Assembly (NCBI GenBank): GCA_021798375.1
Contig: JAJZHU010000004.1
Coordinates: forward strand, 1 to 19,445
Direction of reading: 5' to 3'
Source of the DNA: Pseudomonadota bacterium
GTDB taxonomy: Bacteria > Pseudomonadota > Alphaproteobacteria > Acetobacterales > Acetobacteraceae
DNA: 19,445 bases
Shown: one piece after another, positions 7,064-14,934 of the stretch
How the letters are laid out: every line of letters begins with the position of its first letter
How positions within the stretch are numbered: position 1 is the stretch's first letter
Notes under the pieces: model-generated
Told to the model about the DNA's origin: nothing
The model's input: only the letters and a program-made list of their open reading frames with translations
Databases searched by the model: none
Translations under genes and position numbers: made by a program

Positions 7064-7771
7064 ATGGCGGGAGGGCGTCCGATTTTGGTCGTCGGCGACG
7101 ACGTTGCGCTGCGCCAACTGCTGGGCGAGCAGTTGGAGGTCGATGGCGAATTCGTGCCGCATCACGCCGCCAGTTTGGCCGAAGCCGAACGGAAAATCAC
7201 CAGCGGTGTTAATCGCTTTGAGGCGATTTTGCTGGATCTCGGCCTGTCCCTCAGCGATGGGCGCGAATTTTGCCGGCGGTTGCGGACGCTGGGCGTGAAA
7301 ATGCCGATCATCGTTCTGACCGGGTCGGACGCCGAGACCGATGTGGTGCGCGGGTTGGACGCGGGCGCCAATGATTACATCAGCAAGCCGTTTCGCATGG
7401 GCGAGTTGCTCGCTCGGCTGCGCGCGCAATTGCGCGGCTTTGAAAACTCCGACGATGCCGCGTTCACCATCGGGCCGTACCAATTCAGGCCGGCGGTCAA
7501 GCAATTGTGGGATGTGGCGAAGAACAAAAAGATCCGCCTGACCGAAAAAGAGGTGGCGGTGCTGAAATTTCTTTATCGCGCGGGCGACAGACCGATCTCG
7601 CGCGCCGAACTGCTGCAAGAGGTGTGGGGTTATAACGCCGGGGTCTCGACCCACACGTTGGAAACCCACATTTACCGGTTGCGCCAAAAAATCGAGCCGG
7701 ACGGCGAGCGGACGCAGATTTTGCTGACCGAGGGCGGCGGCTATCGGTTGAATCTTGCGGGCGGGCTCTAG
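7064..7771 (+). CDS. OmpR/PhoB-family response regulator, orphan
   Basis: This 235-residue protein has an N-terminal receiver domain (5-123) and a C-terminal winged-helix DNA-binding domain (about 137-232). In the receiver, Asp58 (ILLDLGL) is the expected phosphoacceptor, Thr86 (IIVLTG) the switch residue and Lys108 (ISKPF) the conserved lysine. The start of the domain reads ILVVGDDVALRQLL where most relatives have ILVVEDD or ILVVDDD, so one of the two acidic residues that bind Mg2+ is a glycine (Gly11). The effector has LTEKEVAVLKFLYRAGDRPI and the recognition-helix region STHTLETHIYRLRQKIE. AGGGGA at 7051-7056 precedes the ATG. No histidine kinase is next to it, and the target genes are unknown. 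It is divergent from ribA and 78 bases before a glycosyltransferase. Confidence 0.93.
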   Translation: MAGGRPILVVGDDVALRQLLGEQLEVDGEFVPHHAASLAEAERKITSGVNRFEAILLDLGLSLSDGREFCRRLRTLGVKMPIIVLTGSDAETDVVRGLDAGANDYISKPFRMGELLARLRAQLRGFENSDDAAFTIGPYQFRPAVKQLWDVAKNKKIRLTEKEVAVLKFLYRAGDRPISRAELLQEVWGYNAGVSTHTLETHIYRLRQKIEPDGERTQILLTEGGGYRLNLAGGL

Positions 7772-7849
7772 AATGGCGGAATTGGCGCCTGGGATGGCTT
7801 GATTGAGCGCGGGAGTATGCGGCATTTTAGCCGGGAATGGGAGATCGCT

Positions 7850-8776
7850 ATGGAAACGCCACAAGAGAGGCCGGGACGAGTGGCGATTTTGCTCTCAAGC
7901 TTCAATGGCGCGGTGTATTTGCGGGCGCAACTGGCGAGCATCGTGGCGCAAACCTATGGCGATTGGCAGGTAATTTGGCGCGACGATGGTTCCGACGACG
8001 CGACTTGCGCGATCATGGAAGAATGGGCTGCGCTGCATCCGGTGCGCCGGCTGGCCGGAACGGCGCGATTGGGGGCTTCGCGGTCGTTTTTGCTGCTGCT
8101 GGCGGCGGCCGATGCGGATTTTGTGGCATTTTGCGATCAGGACGACGAGTGGCTGCCCGATAAATTGGCGCGCGCGGTGGCTTCATTGGCGTGTATCGCG
8201 GGGCCGGCGCTGCTGTGTGGGCGGCAGATTTTGATAGATGCGGCGGGGCAGCCGATCGGGCTTTCGACGCCGCCGTCGCGGGATTTGGGCTTTGCCAACG
8301 CGATGGTGCAAAATATGGCGGTCGGCTGCACGATCGTGATGAACCGGCCGGCGGCGCGGGCGGTATCGATGGCGCGGGCGCCCGTGGTAGGGTGGCATGA
8401 TTGGTGGTGCTGTTTGCGGGTCAGCGGCGTGGGCGGGATGGTGATATACGATCCCGTCCCCGTGGTGCGTTACCGCCAGCATGGGGGCAATCTGGTGGGA
8501 GCGCGGGGCGGCAATTTTGCCCGCGTGTGGCGGGCCTGGCGGCGCGGCAGCGGTGTGTTTTTGCAGGCCTTGGCGGCGCAGACGGTGGCCTTGGCGGCTT
8601 GCTGCGATCTTGCCCCGGCGGCGCGCGATGCGTTGCGTGAATGGCAGGGGCTGCGGGCCGGATGTTTTGCGACGCGGCTTTTGGCGTTGCGCCGGGCGGG
8701 GGTTTACCGCCAAGCCGGGGTGGATAATTTTTTGTTATATGGGTTGTTTTTGTGGCGCCGGTTGCCGTCCCCGTGA
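7850..8776 (+). CDS. Family 2 glycosyltransferase
   Basis: An inverting GT-A-fold glycosyltransferase of 308 residues, probably cytoplasmic face, transferring a sugar onto a surface glycan. The nucleotide-sugar domain begins VAILLSSFNGAVYLRAQLAS at 11-30, with DDGSDDAT at 45-52. DQDDEW (96-101) supplies the DXD metal-binding motif. HDWW (183-186) is the probable catalytic-base region, followed by VRYRQHGGNLVG, a signature shared with rhamnosyltransferase-like members. The ATG at 7850 has GGGAG at 7838-7842; the frame stays open back to a TTG at 7799, but that lacks a ribosome site and the added residues do not belong to the fold. Sugar donor and acceptor cannot be read from sequence. It lies 29 bases before the large glycosyltransferase. 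Confidence 0.88.
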   Translation: METPQERPGRVAILLSSFNGAVYLRAQLASIVAQTYGDWQVIWRDDGSDDATCAIMEEWAALHPVRRLAGTARLGASRSFLLLLAAADADFVAFCDQDDEWLPDKLARAVASLACIAGPALLCGRQILIDAAGQPIGLSTPPSRDLGFANAMVQNMAVGCTIVMNRPAARAVSMARAPVVGWHDWWCCLRVSGVGGMVIYDPVPVVRYRQHGGNLVGARGGNFARVWRAWRRGSGVFLQALAAQTVALAACCDLAPAARDALREWQGLRAGCFATRLLALRRAGVYRQAGVDNFLLYGLFLWRRLPSP

Positions 8777-8791
8777 TGAACGGGCGGGGTT

Positions 8792-8798
8792 GAGGAGA
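8792..8798 (+). promoter_or_regulatory. Ribosome binding site that fixes a TTG start
   Basis: GAGGAGA lies 7 bases before TTG 8806-8808. It is the best Shine-Dalgarno near the head of the large glycosyltransferase frame, whereas the first in-frame ATG (residue 15) has nothing comparable. Confidence 0.7.
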
Positions 8799-8805
8799 AA
8801 ATCCG

Positions 8806-11739
8806 TTGGCAGGTTTGCTGGTCGCGCCGTCGCCGTATTTAACGCCGATGCTGTTGGCGCCGTGGCTGGATCGCGATCCCGAGACCGCGCGGGCGGTGGC
8901 GTCGGCGCGTGCGGCGATTGAACGCCATGATTGGGCGCGGGCCGAGGATTTGATCGAATATGCGCAGCGGCGCGCGCCCAACGATGGCACGCTGACGTTC
9001 GCGTTGGCCGAGCTTTCGTTGCTGGCGGGCAAGCCCCGGGCGGCGGAGATATTTGCGTTTTTGGTGGAAAAATCCGGGTGGGGCGAGGCCTGGCGCCGGT
9101 TGGCGGTGAGTCTTGCAAGATGGGGGGATATGGCGGCGGCGCGCAGGGCGTTGCAGCGGGCGTTGGCGGAAAATGCGCCGCCGCCCGATACGGCATTTGC
9201 GGCGGCGGCGGCGATGATTGCCGGTGACGGCGGTTGGTGCGGGCTGGATAACGCCGGTTTTGTCAGCGTGCCGGGAATCTGCGCGAAGGACATGATTTTG
9301 CTCGATGGGGCCAAGGCCTCGGGCAAGCGGGCAGCCGGGCGTGGCTGGCAGTTGGCGGATGGGTGGCAGCAGGCGGCGCAATTGCGGGTGTTGCGCGGCG
9401 GGCGGGATGTGATCGGTAGCCCGGTCGATGTGCAGCGGGTGATCCGGGTCGAGGGATTTGTGGCGGCGGTCGCGGGCGGCATCGAGGGTTGGTGCTGGCT
9501 GCCGGGCGAGCCTTGGCGCGCGCCGCGGATTTGGGCCAACGGGCATGAATTGACAGCCGATTTGCCGGCGGGCGGGCGCAACGGGGATTTTCCTTTTGCC
9601 GAACCGCGGGGGTTTGCCGTGGCGGCGGCGCGGGTGGCTGAATGGGGCGGGCGGGTCGATGTGATCGGGTTGCATGGGCGGCGGTTGTATGGATCGCCGC
9701 TGATGCCCGCGGCGGAATCCGCGAGTGCCGCCGTGGTGGCGCGGGCGTTGCGGGCGCGGTTTCCGCTGGAGGGGGCGCCTGTCGGCGACGATTACGCTTT
9801 TTTCAGCGTGCAGGCGGATGTGGTGGGGCCCATGGCGGCCCATCCGATGCCCGATTTGGCGTTGCGGCGGGTGTTGGTGGTGGTGCCGGTCTATTTGGGG
9901 CGGCAGGTAACGTTGGATTGTCTGGCCAGCGTGCTGGCGGCGCGGTCGGCGTTGGAAGATGTGTTGGTGGTGGTGGATGGCTCGCCGGATCGCGGGTTGG
10001 TCGATGAATTGCGCGAATGGGCCGATGCGGGCGGGTTCGACATCGATGTGCAGACGCTGAACCGGGGGTTTCCGGCCACGGCCAATCTTGGTTTGCGCGC
10101 GGCGGCGGGGCGCGATGTGGTGTTGCTGAACAACGATACCCTGGTGCCGCCCGGATGGATCGCGGATTTACGGGCGGCGCTTTACAGCGCGGGTGATATC
10201 GGCACCGCGACGGCGTTATCGAATGCGGCGACGATTTTCAGTTATCCCAGTGTGGACAAGGTGAATGCGATTCCCGATTTGGAACGCACGGTGGCGTTGG
10301 CCGAACTCGCGCGGGCGGTGAATTTTGGTGTCGCGGTGGATGTGCCGACCGCGCATGGGTTTTGTGTCTATATCCGCGCCGAATGTCTGAGCGATACGGG
10401 GTTGCTGCGTGAGGATGTGTTTGGTCAGGGTTATGGCGAGGAGAATGATTTTTCCCTGCGCGCGCGGCATTTGGGATGGCGGCATGTGGCCGCGGCGGGA
10501 TGTTTTGTCGGGCATCGGGAAGGCGTTTCCTTTGGTGCGGCCAAGAAGGAATTGACCAGGCGGAATCTGGCCGTGCTGAACCGGCTGCATCCGGGTTACG
10601 ATCGCCTGATCGGGCAATGGGAGTTGGGTGAGCCTTTGCTGGATGCCCGCCGTCGGATGGATGTGCAAAGATGGCGCCAGGATCAGGCGAATCGTGAAGC
10701 GGTGCTGATCATCACGCATGATCGCGGCGGCGGTGTGGCGCGGCATGTGTTGGAGCGGGCGGCGGAGATCGAGGCGCAGGGGCTGCGCGCGGTGGTGGTG
10801 CGTCCGGTGGAACATCGGGTTGGGGTGAGTGCCGGGGACAAGGATGTCTATCCGAATCTGTTGTTCGATGCAGAGGAGTTGGTGGAATTCCTGCGCGGAT
10901 GCGCGGTCGCCTGGGGCGAGATTCATCATTTCCTGGGGCACGGCGGCGGCCTGGTCGAGCGTCTGCTGGCGGAATTTCCCGTCTATGACGTGATTGTGCA
11001 TGATTATGCCTGGTATTGCCCGCGCATCACGCTGACCGCGCGCGAGGATCGTTATTGCGGCGAGCCCGATTTGCGCCAATGCGCTTTTTGCGTGGTGGAT
11101 CACGGGACGAATTTGGAGGAGGATATTTCGCCGGCCGATTTGCACGCGCGCAGCTTGAAACAATTGAAAGCGGCGCGGGCGGTGATTGCCCCCAGCGCGG
11201 ACACCGCCAAGCGTTACGCGCGACGGTTCGGCATCAAGGTTTCAATCCATGCCTGGGAGGATGAAACCGCGCCATTGCGGTTGCGGGCGATGACGAAACC
11301 TGTGGGCAGCGTCAGGCGCGTGGCGATTGTGGGGGCGATCAGCTTTCAGAAAGGTTTCGATCTGCTGTTGCAGGCGGCGCGGTTTGTGGCGCTGAAAAAA
11401 TTGCCGCTGGAATTCGTGGTGGTGGGATTCACCGCCGATGACGACAGGCTGTTGGCCACGGGCGTTGTGCGGATCACGGGGTTTTATCAGGAAGGCGACG
11501 CGGCGGCGGTGATTGCCGCGCAGGACGCGGATTTCGCGTTTTTGCCCGCGCAATGGCCGGAAACCTGGTCTTATGTGCTGACACAAATCTGGCAGGCCGG
11601 ATTGCCGGTGATCGCGCTCGATCTGGGCGCACCCGCGGAACGCATCAGGGCGCGGCAGGGCGGTTTGGTGGTGCCGGCGCATTTGCCGATCGAGCGATTG
11701 GTGGGGGCGTTTTTGGATCCGGGGTTGTTCCGCGGGTAG
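8806..11739 (+). CDS. Large multidomain glycosyltransferase (TPR-like + accessory + GT2 + GT4-like)
   Basis: 977 residues, four regions. Residues about 36-122 are helical TPR-like repeats (HDWARAEDLIEYAQRRAPND and two more). Residues about 125-345 form a poorly characterised accessory region containing GGIEGWCWLPGEPWRAP. A GT2 domain spans 354-600: VLVVVPVYLGRQVTLDCLAS, the VVVDGSPD donor loop, NRGFPATANLGL, LLNNDT (DXD-like) at 441-445, and a GEEND element at 544-548. A GT4-like GT-B domain runs 632-975: ITHDRGGGVARHV, VHDYAWYCPR, GAISFQKGFDLLL and PETWSYVLTQIWQAGLPVIA. There the usual E-x7-E appears as Glu919..Gln927, so the second Glu is replaced. It probably assembles O-antigen or another surface polysaccharide with the preceding GT2. 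The TTG start is supported by GAGGAGA. Codons are strongly G-ending. Confidence 0.88.
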   Translation: MAGLLVAPSPYLTPMLLAPWLDRDPETARAVASARAAIERHDWARAEDLIEYAQRRAPNDGTLTFALAELSLLAGKPRAAEIFAFLVEKSGWGEAWRRLAVSLARWGDMAAARRALQRALAENAPPPDTAFAAAAAMIAGDGGWCGLDNAGFVSVPGICAKDMILLDGAKASGKRAAGRGWQLADGWQQAAQLRVLRGGRDVIGSPVDVQRVIRVEGFVAAVAGGIEGWCWLPGEPWRAPRIWANGHELTADLPAGGRNGDFPFAEPRGFAVAAARVAEWGGRVDVIGLHGRRLYGSPLMPAAESASAAVVARALRARFPLEGAPVGDDYAFFSVQADVVGPMAAHPMPDLALRRVLVVVPVYLGRQVTLDCLASVLAARSALEDVLVVVDGSPDRGLVDELREWADAGGFDIDVQTLNRGFPATANLGLRAAAGRDVVLLNNDTLVPPGWIADLRAALYSAGDIGTATALSNAATIFSYPSVDKVNAIPDLERTVALAELARAVNFGVAVDVPTAHGFCVYIRAECLSDTGLLREDVFGQGYGEENDFSLRARHLGWRHVAAAGCFVGHREGVSFGAAKKELTRRNLAVLNRLHPGYDRLIGQWELGEPLLDARRRMDVQRWRQDQANREAVLIITHDRGGGVARHVLERAAEIEAQGLRAVVVRPVEHRVGVSAGDKDVYPNLLFDAEELVEFLRGCAVAWGEIHHFLGHGGGLVERLLAEFPVYDVIVHDYAWYCPRITLTAREDRYCGEPDLRQCAFCVVDHGTNLEEDISPADLHARSLKQLKAARAVIAPSADTAKRYARRFGIKVSIHAWEDETAPLRLRAMTKPVGSVRRVAIVGAISFQKGFDLLLQAARFVALKKLPLEFVVVGFTADDDRLLATGVVRITGFYQEGDAAAVIAAQDADFAFLPAQWPETWSYVLTQIWQAGLPVIALDLGAPAERIRARQGGLVVPAHLPIERLVGAFLDPGLFRG

Positions 11740-11749
11740 TGAGGGAGGA

Positions 11750-12289
11750 TTACTCCGCCAGATATGCCTCAGCTTGGATCTTTTCGGCCAAGCCAAAAAA
11801 AAGTGGCGACAGAACGCGCTTGATATCCATCGTGAAAGCCAACAGACCGGCGAGAGGCAAGGCAGCCACGATGACGAGCCATAGAATCGGAGACTTGGCG
11901 AACATCATCCCGACCATCGCATGGCTGCACTTCCTTTCAATGGCTTGCAGTGCGTTGCGGGTCTCAATGTTGGTGATGTCGTAGATAAAATTCCTAGATA
12001 TGGCGCGGTCTGGCGGGAGTCCTGGACTGAACTGGACATGAAATAAAATGCGCCAGAAGGTCAAACTTTCGGCAAAGCGGATCATGTGGTTAATCCGGTC
12101 ACGCATGATCATATAGGCAGGGTGGCTGAACCCGATTTGGTCGCATGCCGCGAGGTTGAACAGGGCGTCACGAGCTTCAAATAACGGCTGGCGAAAATAG
12201 TCGGTGCAGGCGCTTTGCCAGGGCCCGTAGACGACACCGCACAGAGCAATCAGCCCGATTAAGCCCACGAGCGCATGTAGGTTGGTCAT
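11750..12289 (-). CDS. Unknown two-helix membrane protein
   Basis: 179 residues; I do not recognise a named family. Hydrophobic segments at about 5-24 (LHALVGLIGLIALCGVVYG) and 134-154 (PILWLVIVAALPLAGLLAF) bracket a 110-residue soluble loop. That loop has an ordered, charged helical look: FRQPLFEARDALFNLAACDQ, then PAYMIMRDRINHMIRFAESL. The RD..LF.LA and R..IN..IRFA spacing looks like a conserved pattern rather than random sequence, and I have an impression of similar unnamed small membrane proteins, which a search would have to confirm. Its ATG overlaps the stop of the upstream small gene by four bases (12286-12289), so the pair is coupled. The stop is 10 bases from the converging glycosyltransferase gene. 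G+C is visibly lower than in that neighbour. Confidence 0.7.
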   Translation of the reverse strand: MTNLHALVGLIGLIALCGVVYGPWQSACTDYFRQPLFEARDALFNLAACDQIGFSHPAYMIMRDRINHMIRFAESLTFWRILFHVQFSPGLPPDRAISRNFIYDITNIETRNALQAIERKCSHAMVGMMFAKSPILWLVIVAALPLAGLLAFTMDIKRVLSPLFFGLAEKIQAEAYLAE

Positions 12290-12678
12290 TGCCGGTCCCT
12301 ATCCTCGGGTCGAGTGGAGCCTTTACGGGTAAGATGCGAGCTTGATCGCTGTGGGTCAAGTTTTGCTTCATGTTCTCGGATCAAAGGGGAGTAACGGTGG
12401 ATGGTTCGTTGTCTGGCGAGCCTCTCAAGCACGGCCCACGCCGTTGTGGCGCCCGTTAGTGCGACCCAAATCTTGACCCTCAAATCGGCGAGTAGTGACA
12501 AGGCCCCCGACACGAGGATGGTTGTCGTCTGCCCCGATAGTGTCGCTATTGCATCTTTGGCGCACCAGACGGCAGCGATCCAGCCACACGTTCGGATGAA
12601 GGTTCGGATAGTTTTCCATTTCTCTTCGTTTTCTTGAAACTTTAGGTGGGCTGGATCAACTTTCGATTTTTGTGCCAC
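12286..12678 (-). CDS. Unknown small membrane protein with conserved-looking C-terminal tail
   Basis: 130 residues starting at GTG 12678, with AAGGCGG in the last codons of hpnJ as its ribosome site (10-base spacing). The N-terminus is charged (QENEEKWKTIRTFIRTCGWI); two hydrophobic stretches lie at about 32-62 and 72-87. The cytoplasmic-looking tail contains LDPQRSSSHLTRKGSTRPED, a strikingly specific DPxRSSSxLTxxGxTxPED pattern that I associate, from memory only, with unnamed proteins elsewhere. The gene begins 5 bases after the hpnJ stop and overlaps the next gene by ATGA, so hpnJ and the pair probably share a transcript. Function is unknown, and nothing in the protein points to hopanoid chemistry. 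Confidence 0.7.
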   Translation of the reverse strand: MAQKSKVDPAHLKFQENEEKWKTIRTFIRTCGWIAAVWCAKDAIATLSGQTTTILVSGALSLLADLRVKIWVALTGATTAWAVLERLARQRTIHRYSPLIREHEAKLDPQRSSSHLTRKGSTRPEDRDRQ

Positions 12679-12683
12679 GTGTG

Positions 12684-14111
12684 CTACGCCGCCTTGTGAC
12701 GCTCCCGCAGGAATTGAAAGAACTCCACGCCTTCGCGCAGGCGGCGTTTCATCATCACCGGGCTGGCGATCATTTCGCTTACGATCGAGGCGATCTTCGG
12801 GGCGCGGAAGTAGAATTTCTTATAGAAAACTTCAACGCTTTCGAAAATCTCGCTGTGCGAGAGATGCGGGTAATGCAATGGCGCGATCTGCACCCCGTTT
12901 TCATCGACCAATTCGGCATGTTCGGTGTCGAGCCAGCCGTTTTCGGTGGCTTGCTGGAACAGAAAGGTACCGGGATAGGGTGCTGCCAGCGAGACTTGCA
13001 GCGTGTGCGGGTTGGTCTCGATGGCGAATTTGATGGTTTCCTGGATGGTTTCCCTGGTTTCGCCCGGCAGGCCCAGAATGAAGGTGCCGTGGATTTTGAT
13101 GCCCAGTGCGTGGCAATCCTTGGTGAATTGCTTTGCCACTTCGATGCGCATACCCTTTTTGATGTTGTAAAGGATCTGCTGGTTACCGGATTCATAACCG
13201 ACAAGCAGCAGGCGCAAGCCGTTTTCCTTTAGAACTTTCAAGGTTTCATAAGGAACATTGGCCTTCGCATTGCACGACCAGGTAACTCCCATAGCCCCCA
13301 GCAGCCTGGCGATTTCCTCGGCGCGCGGCAAATTATCGGTGAAGGTATCGTCGTCGAAGAAGAATTCCTTGACCTGCGGGAAGTATTTTTGCGCCAGCGC
13401 GATTTCCTTGGCCACACACGCGGCGCTGCGCACGCGATAGCGGTGGCCGCCCACGGTTTGCGGCCACAGGCAGAAGGTGCAATGCGATTTGCAGCCGCGG
13501 CCGGTGTAGATCGACAGATAGGGGTGCTTTAGATAACCGATGAAATAATCTTCGATTTTCAGATCGCGCTTATAGACCTCGGTGACGAAAGGCAGTTGGT
13601 CCATGTCTTCAAGCGTGGCGCGTTCGCGGTTGTGCACGATCTCGCCCGACGCATTGCGATAGGAAATCCCGTCGATATCGGCGAAATCGCGGCCTTCGGC
13701 TACTTCCTTGATGGTGAAATCAAATTCGTTGCGGGCGACGAAATCGAGCACGGCGGCTTGCTTCAGGCTTTCCTCGGGTTGCACGGCCACTTTGGCGCCG
13801 ACGAAGCCGATCATCAGCGACGGGTTGGCGGCCTTCAGCGCCTCGGCCACTTTCACGTCCGACGCGAACGAGGGGGTGGAGGTGTGCATCACGCAAAGTT
13901 CATAATCGCGGATTTGGCCTATCACGTCATCAAGCGTGACGCGGGCGGGCGGGGCATCGATTAGTTTGCTGCCCGGGATGAGCGCGGCGGGTTGCGCCAG
14001 CCATGTGGGATACCAGAAGGATTTGATCTCGCGCTTGGCTTGATAGCGCGCGCCGGCGCCACCATCGAAACCATCGAACGAAGGTGCTTGCAGGAACAGG
14101 GTCTTCATCAT
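12684..14111 (-). CDS. hpnJ: Hopanoid biosynthesis radical SAM protein HpnJ
   Basis: 475 residues, a B12-binding-type radical SAM protein. The N-terminal half (about 1-180) is the cobalamin-binding-like domain (MHTSTPSFASDVKVAEALKA, MIGFVGAKVAV). The radical SAM domain follows with the cluster motif C207-x3-C211-x2-C214 in GRGCKSHCTFCLWPQ, then EFFFDDDTFTDN and GTFILGLPGETRETI. In Burkholderia, HpnJ is needed to convert glucosaminyl bacteriohopanetetrol to the BHT cyclitol ether, acting after HpnI and HpnK. Those two partners are not in this window. Two ATGs are adjacent at 14111 and 14108; GAAGGA ends 8 bases before the first. It is 76 bases behind hpnM, and two unknown membrane-protein genes follow at once. 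Confidence 0.93.
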   Translation of the reverse strand: MMKTLFLQAPSFDGFDGGAGARYQAKREIKSFWYPTWLAQPAALIPGSKLIDAPPARVTLDDVIGQIRDYELCVMHTSTPSFASDVKVAEALKAANPSLMIGFVGAKVAVQPEESLKQAAVLDFVARNEFDFTIKEVAEGRDFADIDGISYRNASGEIVHNRERATLEDMDQLPFVTEVYKRDLKIEDYFIGYLKHPYLSIYTGRGCKSHCTFCLWPQTVGGHRYRVRSAACVAKEIALAQKYFPQVKEFFFDDDTFTDNLPRAEEIARLLGAMGVTWSCNAKANVPYETLKVLKENGLRLLLVGYESGNQQILYNIKKGMRIEVAKQFTKDCHALGIKIHGTFILGLPGETRETIQETIKFAIETNPHTLQVSLAAPYPGTFLFQQATENGWLDTEHAELVDENGVQIAPLHYPHLSHSEIFESVEVFYKKFYFRAPKIASIVSEMIASPVMMKRRLREGVEFFQFLRERHKAA

Positions 14112-14187
14112 GGCGACGATCCTTCGTGAGACAACGGGTTGGGCGTGGCGGAATTGAATGCAGCGAGCAACGGGGCGGCGAGACGGA

Positions 14188-14934
14188 TCATTCGTCCACC
14201 GCTCCGCCAGAAAGAGTCTTGGTTTTTTTGCGCAGATCCGCGATCAGGCGGCTGGCGTCGTTGGAATCGAGCAGCGAGCGGAAATCAGATCTGGTGACTG
14301 CAACGCGCGAGATGGTGCCTTCGAGCAACACATCGACCGCCTGCCAGCCGATGGCTCCCTTGCGCATCAGATAATCGATGCGCACCGGTTCGCCCGATGC
14401 CGGCAGGATCTGGCTTTCCACGATCACATCGGCGCCCACATCGCGCTGCTCGGGCAGCATGGCGAAATGGGTGCCGTCGTTGCTGGCGAAATTCGACACA
14501 TAGGTGGCGATGGTGAAATTGCGAAAGGCCTTGAGCAACGCGGTCTGCTGGTCGGCGGGCAGCGTGTTCCAACGCAGGCCGATGGCGTTGTGCAGGATGG
14601 TGGCAAGGTCAAAGCTGCGATCGATCACCGGGCCAAGCGCGGCAGCGCGCGCGGCAAAATTTTCCGTCGCGGCAGCTTTCATGCCGGCGAGCAGGCCTGC
14701 GTTCAGGGCGGCGATCGGCGCCGCGGCGTCGGGCTGTACGTTGCCTGGCGTTGCCGCCGCTGGCGTTGCCACCGCTGGCGTTGCCACCGCTGGCGTTGCC
14801 ACCGCCGATGTTGCCGCCGCCGGGGTGCCTGGCGCCGCGACCGGTGTGTTGGATGGGGCCGCGCCTGAAGGTTCGGCCGCCCAGGCGGTCCCGGATGCGG
14901 CAAGCAGGGCGAGGAAGAGCAGCCAGCGTTTCAT
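14188..14934 (-). CDS. hpnM: Hopanoid-associated MlaC/Ttg2D-family periplasmic protein HpnM
   Basis: 248 residues with a signal peptide (MKRWLLFLALLAASGTAWA, cleavage after about residue 19), so it is exported to the periplasm. A low-complexity Ala/Pro/Thr/Val linker covers about 22-70 and includes VATPA repeats. The MlaC-like domain (about 74-245) shows FDLATILHNAIGLRWNTLPA, FRNFTIATYVSNFA, ILPASGEPVRIDYLMRKG and GWQAVDVLLEGTISRV. MlaC proteins carry phospholipids between membranes; HpnM is the version found in hopanoid loci, and hopanoid or lipid transport is inferred. The frame is open 12 codons further upstream, but the ATG at 14934 gives the signal peptide and an ATGA overlap with the dxs stop, so it is preferred. 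Confidence 0.92.
   Translation of the reverse strand: MKRWLLFLALLAASGTAWAAEPSGAAPSNTPVAAPGTPAAATSAVATPAVATPAVATPAAATPGNVQPDAAAPIAALNAGLLAGMKAAATENFAARAAALGPVIDRSFDLATILHNAIGLRWNTLPADQQTALLKAFRNFTIATYVSNFASNDGTHFAMLPEQRDVGADVIVESQILPASGEPVRIDYLMRKGAIGWQAVDVLLEGTISRVAVTRSDFRSLLDSNDASRLIADLRKKTKTLSGGAVDE
14746..14820. repeat. 15-base tandem repeat inside hpnM
   Basis: Five in-frame copies of a 15-base unit (TGGCGTTGCCACCGC as read on the + strand). Copies at 14761-14775, 14776-14790 and 14791-14805 are identical; the outer two are imperfect. They encode the VATPA repeats of the periplasmic linker, so copy-number change would alter linker length without breaking the frame. Confidence 0.9.

Noticed and set aside
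7799..7849. Upstream TTG start for the 308-residue glycosyltransferase
   Set aside because: It has no Shine-Dalgarno and adds 17 residues foreign to the fold, while ATG 7850 has GGGAG at the right distance.
8839..9843. Long - strand frame opposite the start of the large glycosyltransferase
   Set aside because: It is Arg/Pro/His-rich, as expected for the complement of a G-rich gene, with no ribosome site or family features.
14746..14820. Regularly repeated units that might suggest a CRISPR-like array
   Set aside because: The units are contiguous 15-base repeats without spacers and lie in frame within hpnM.
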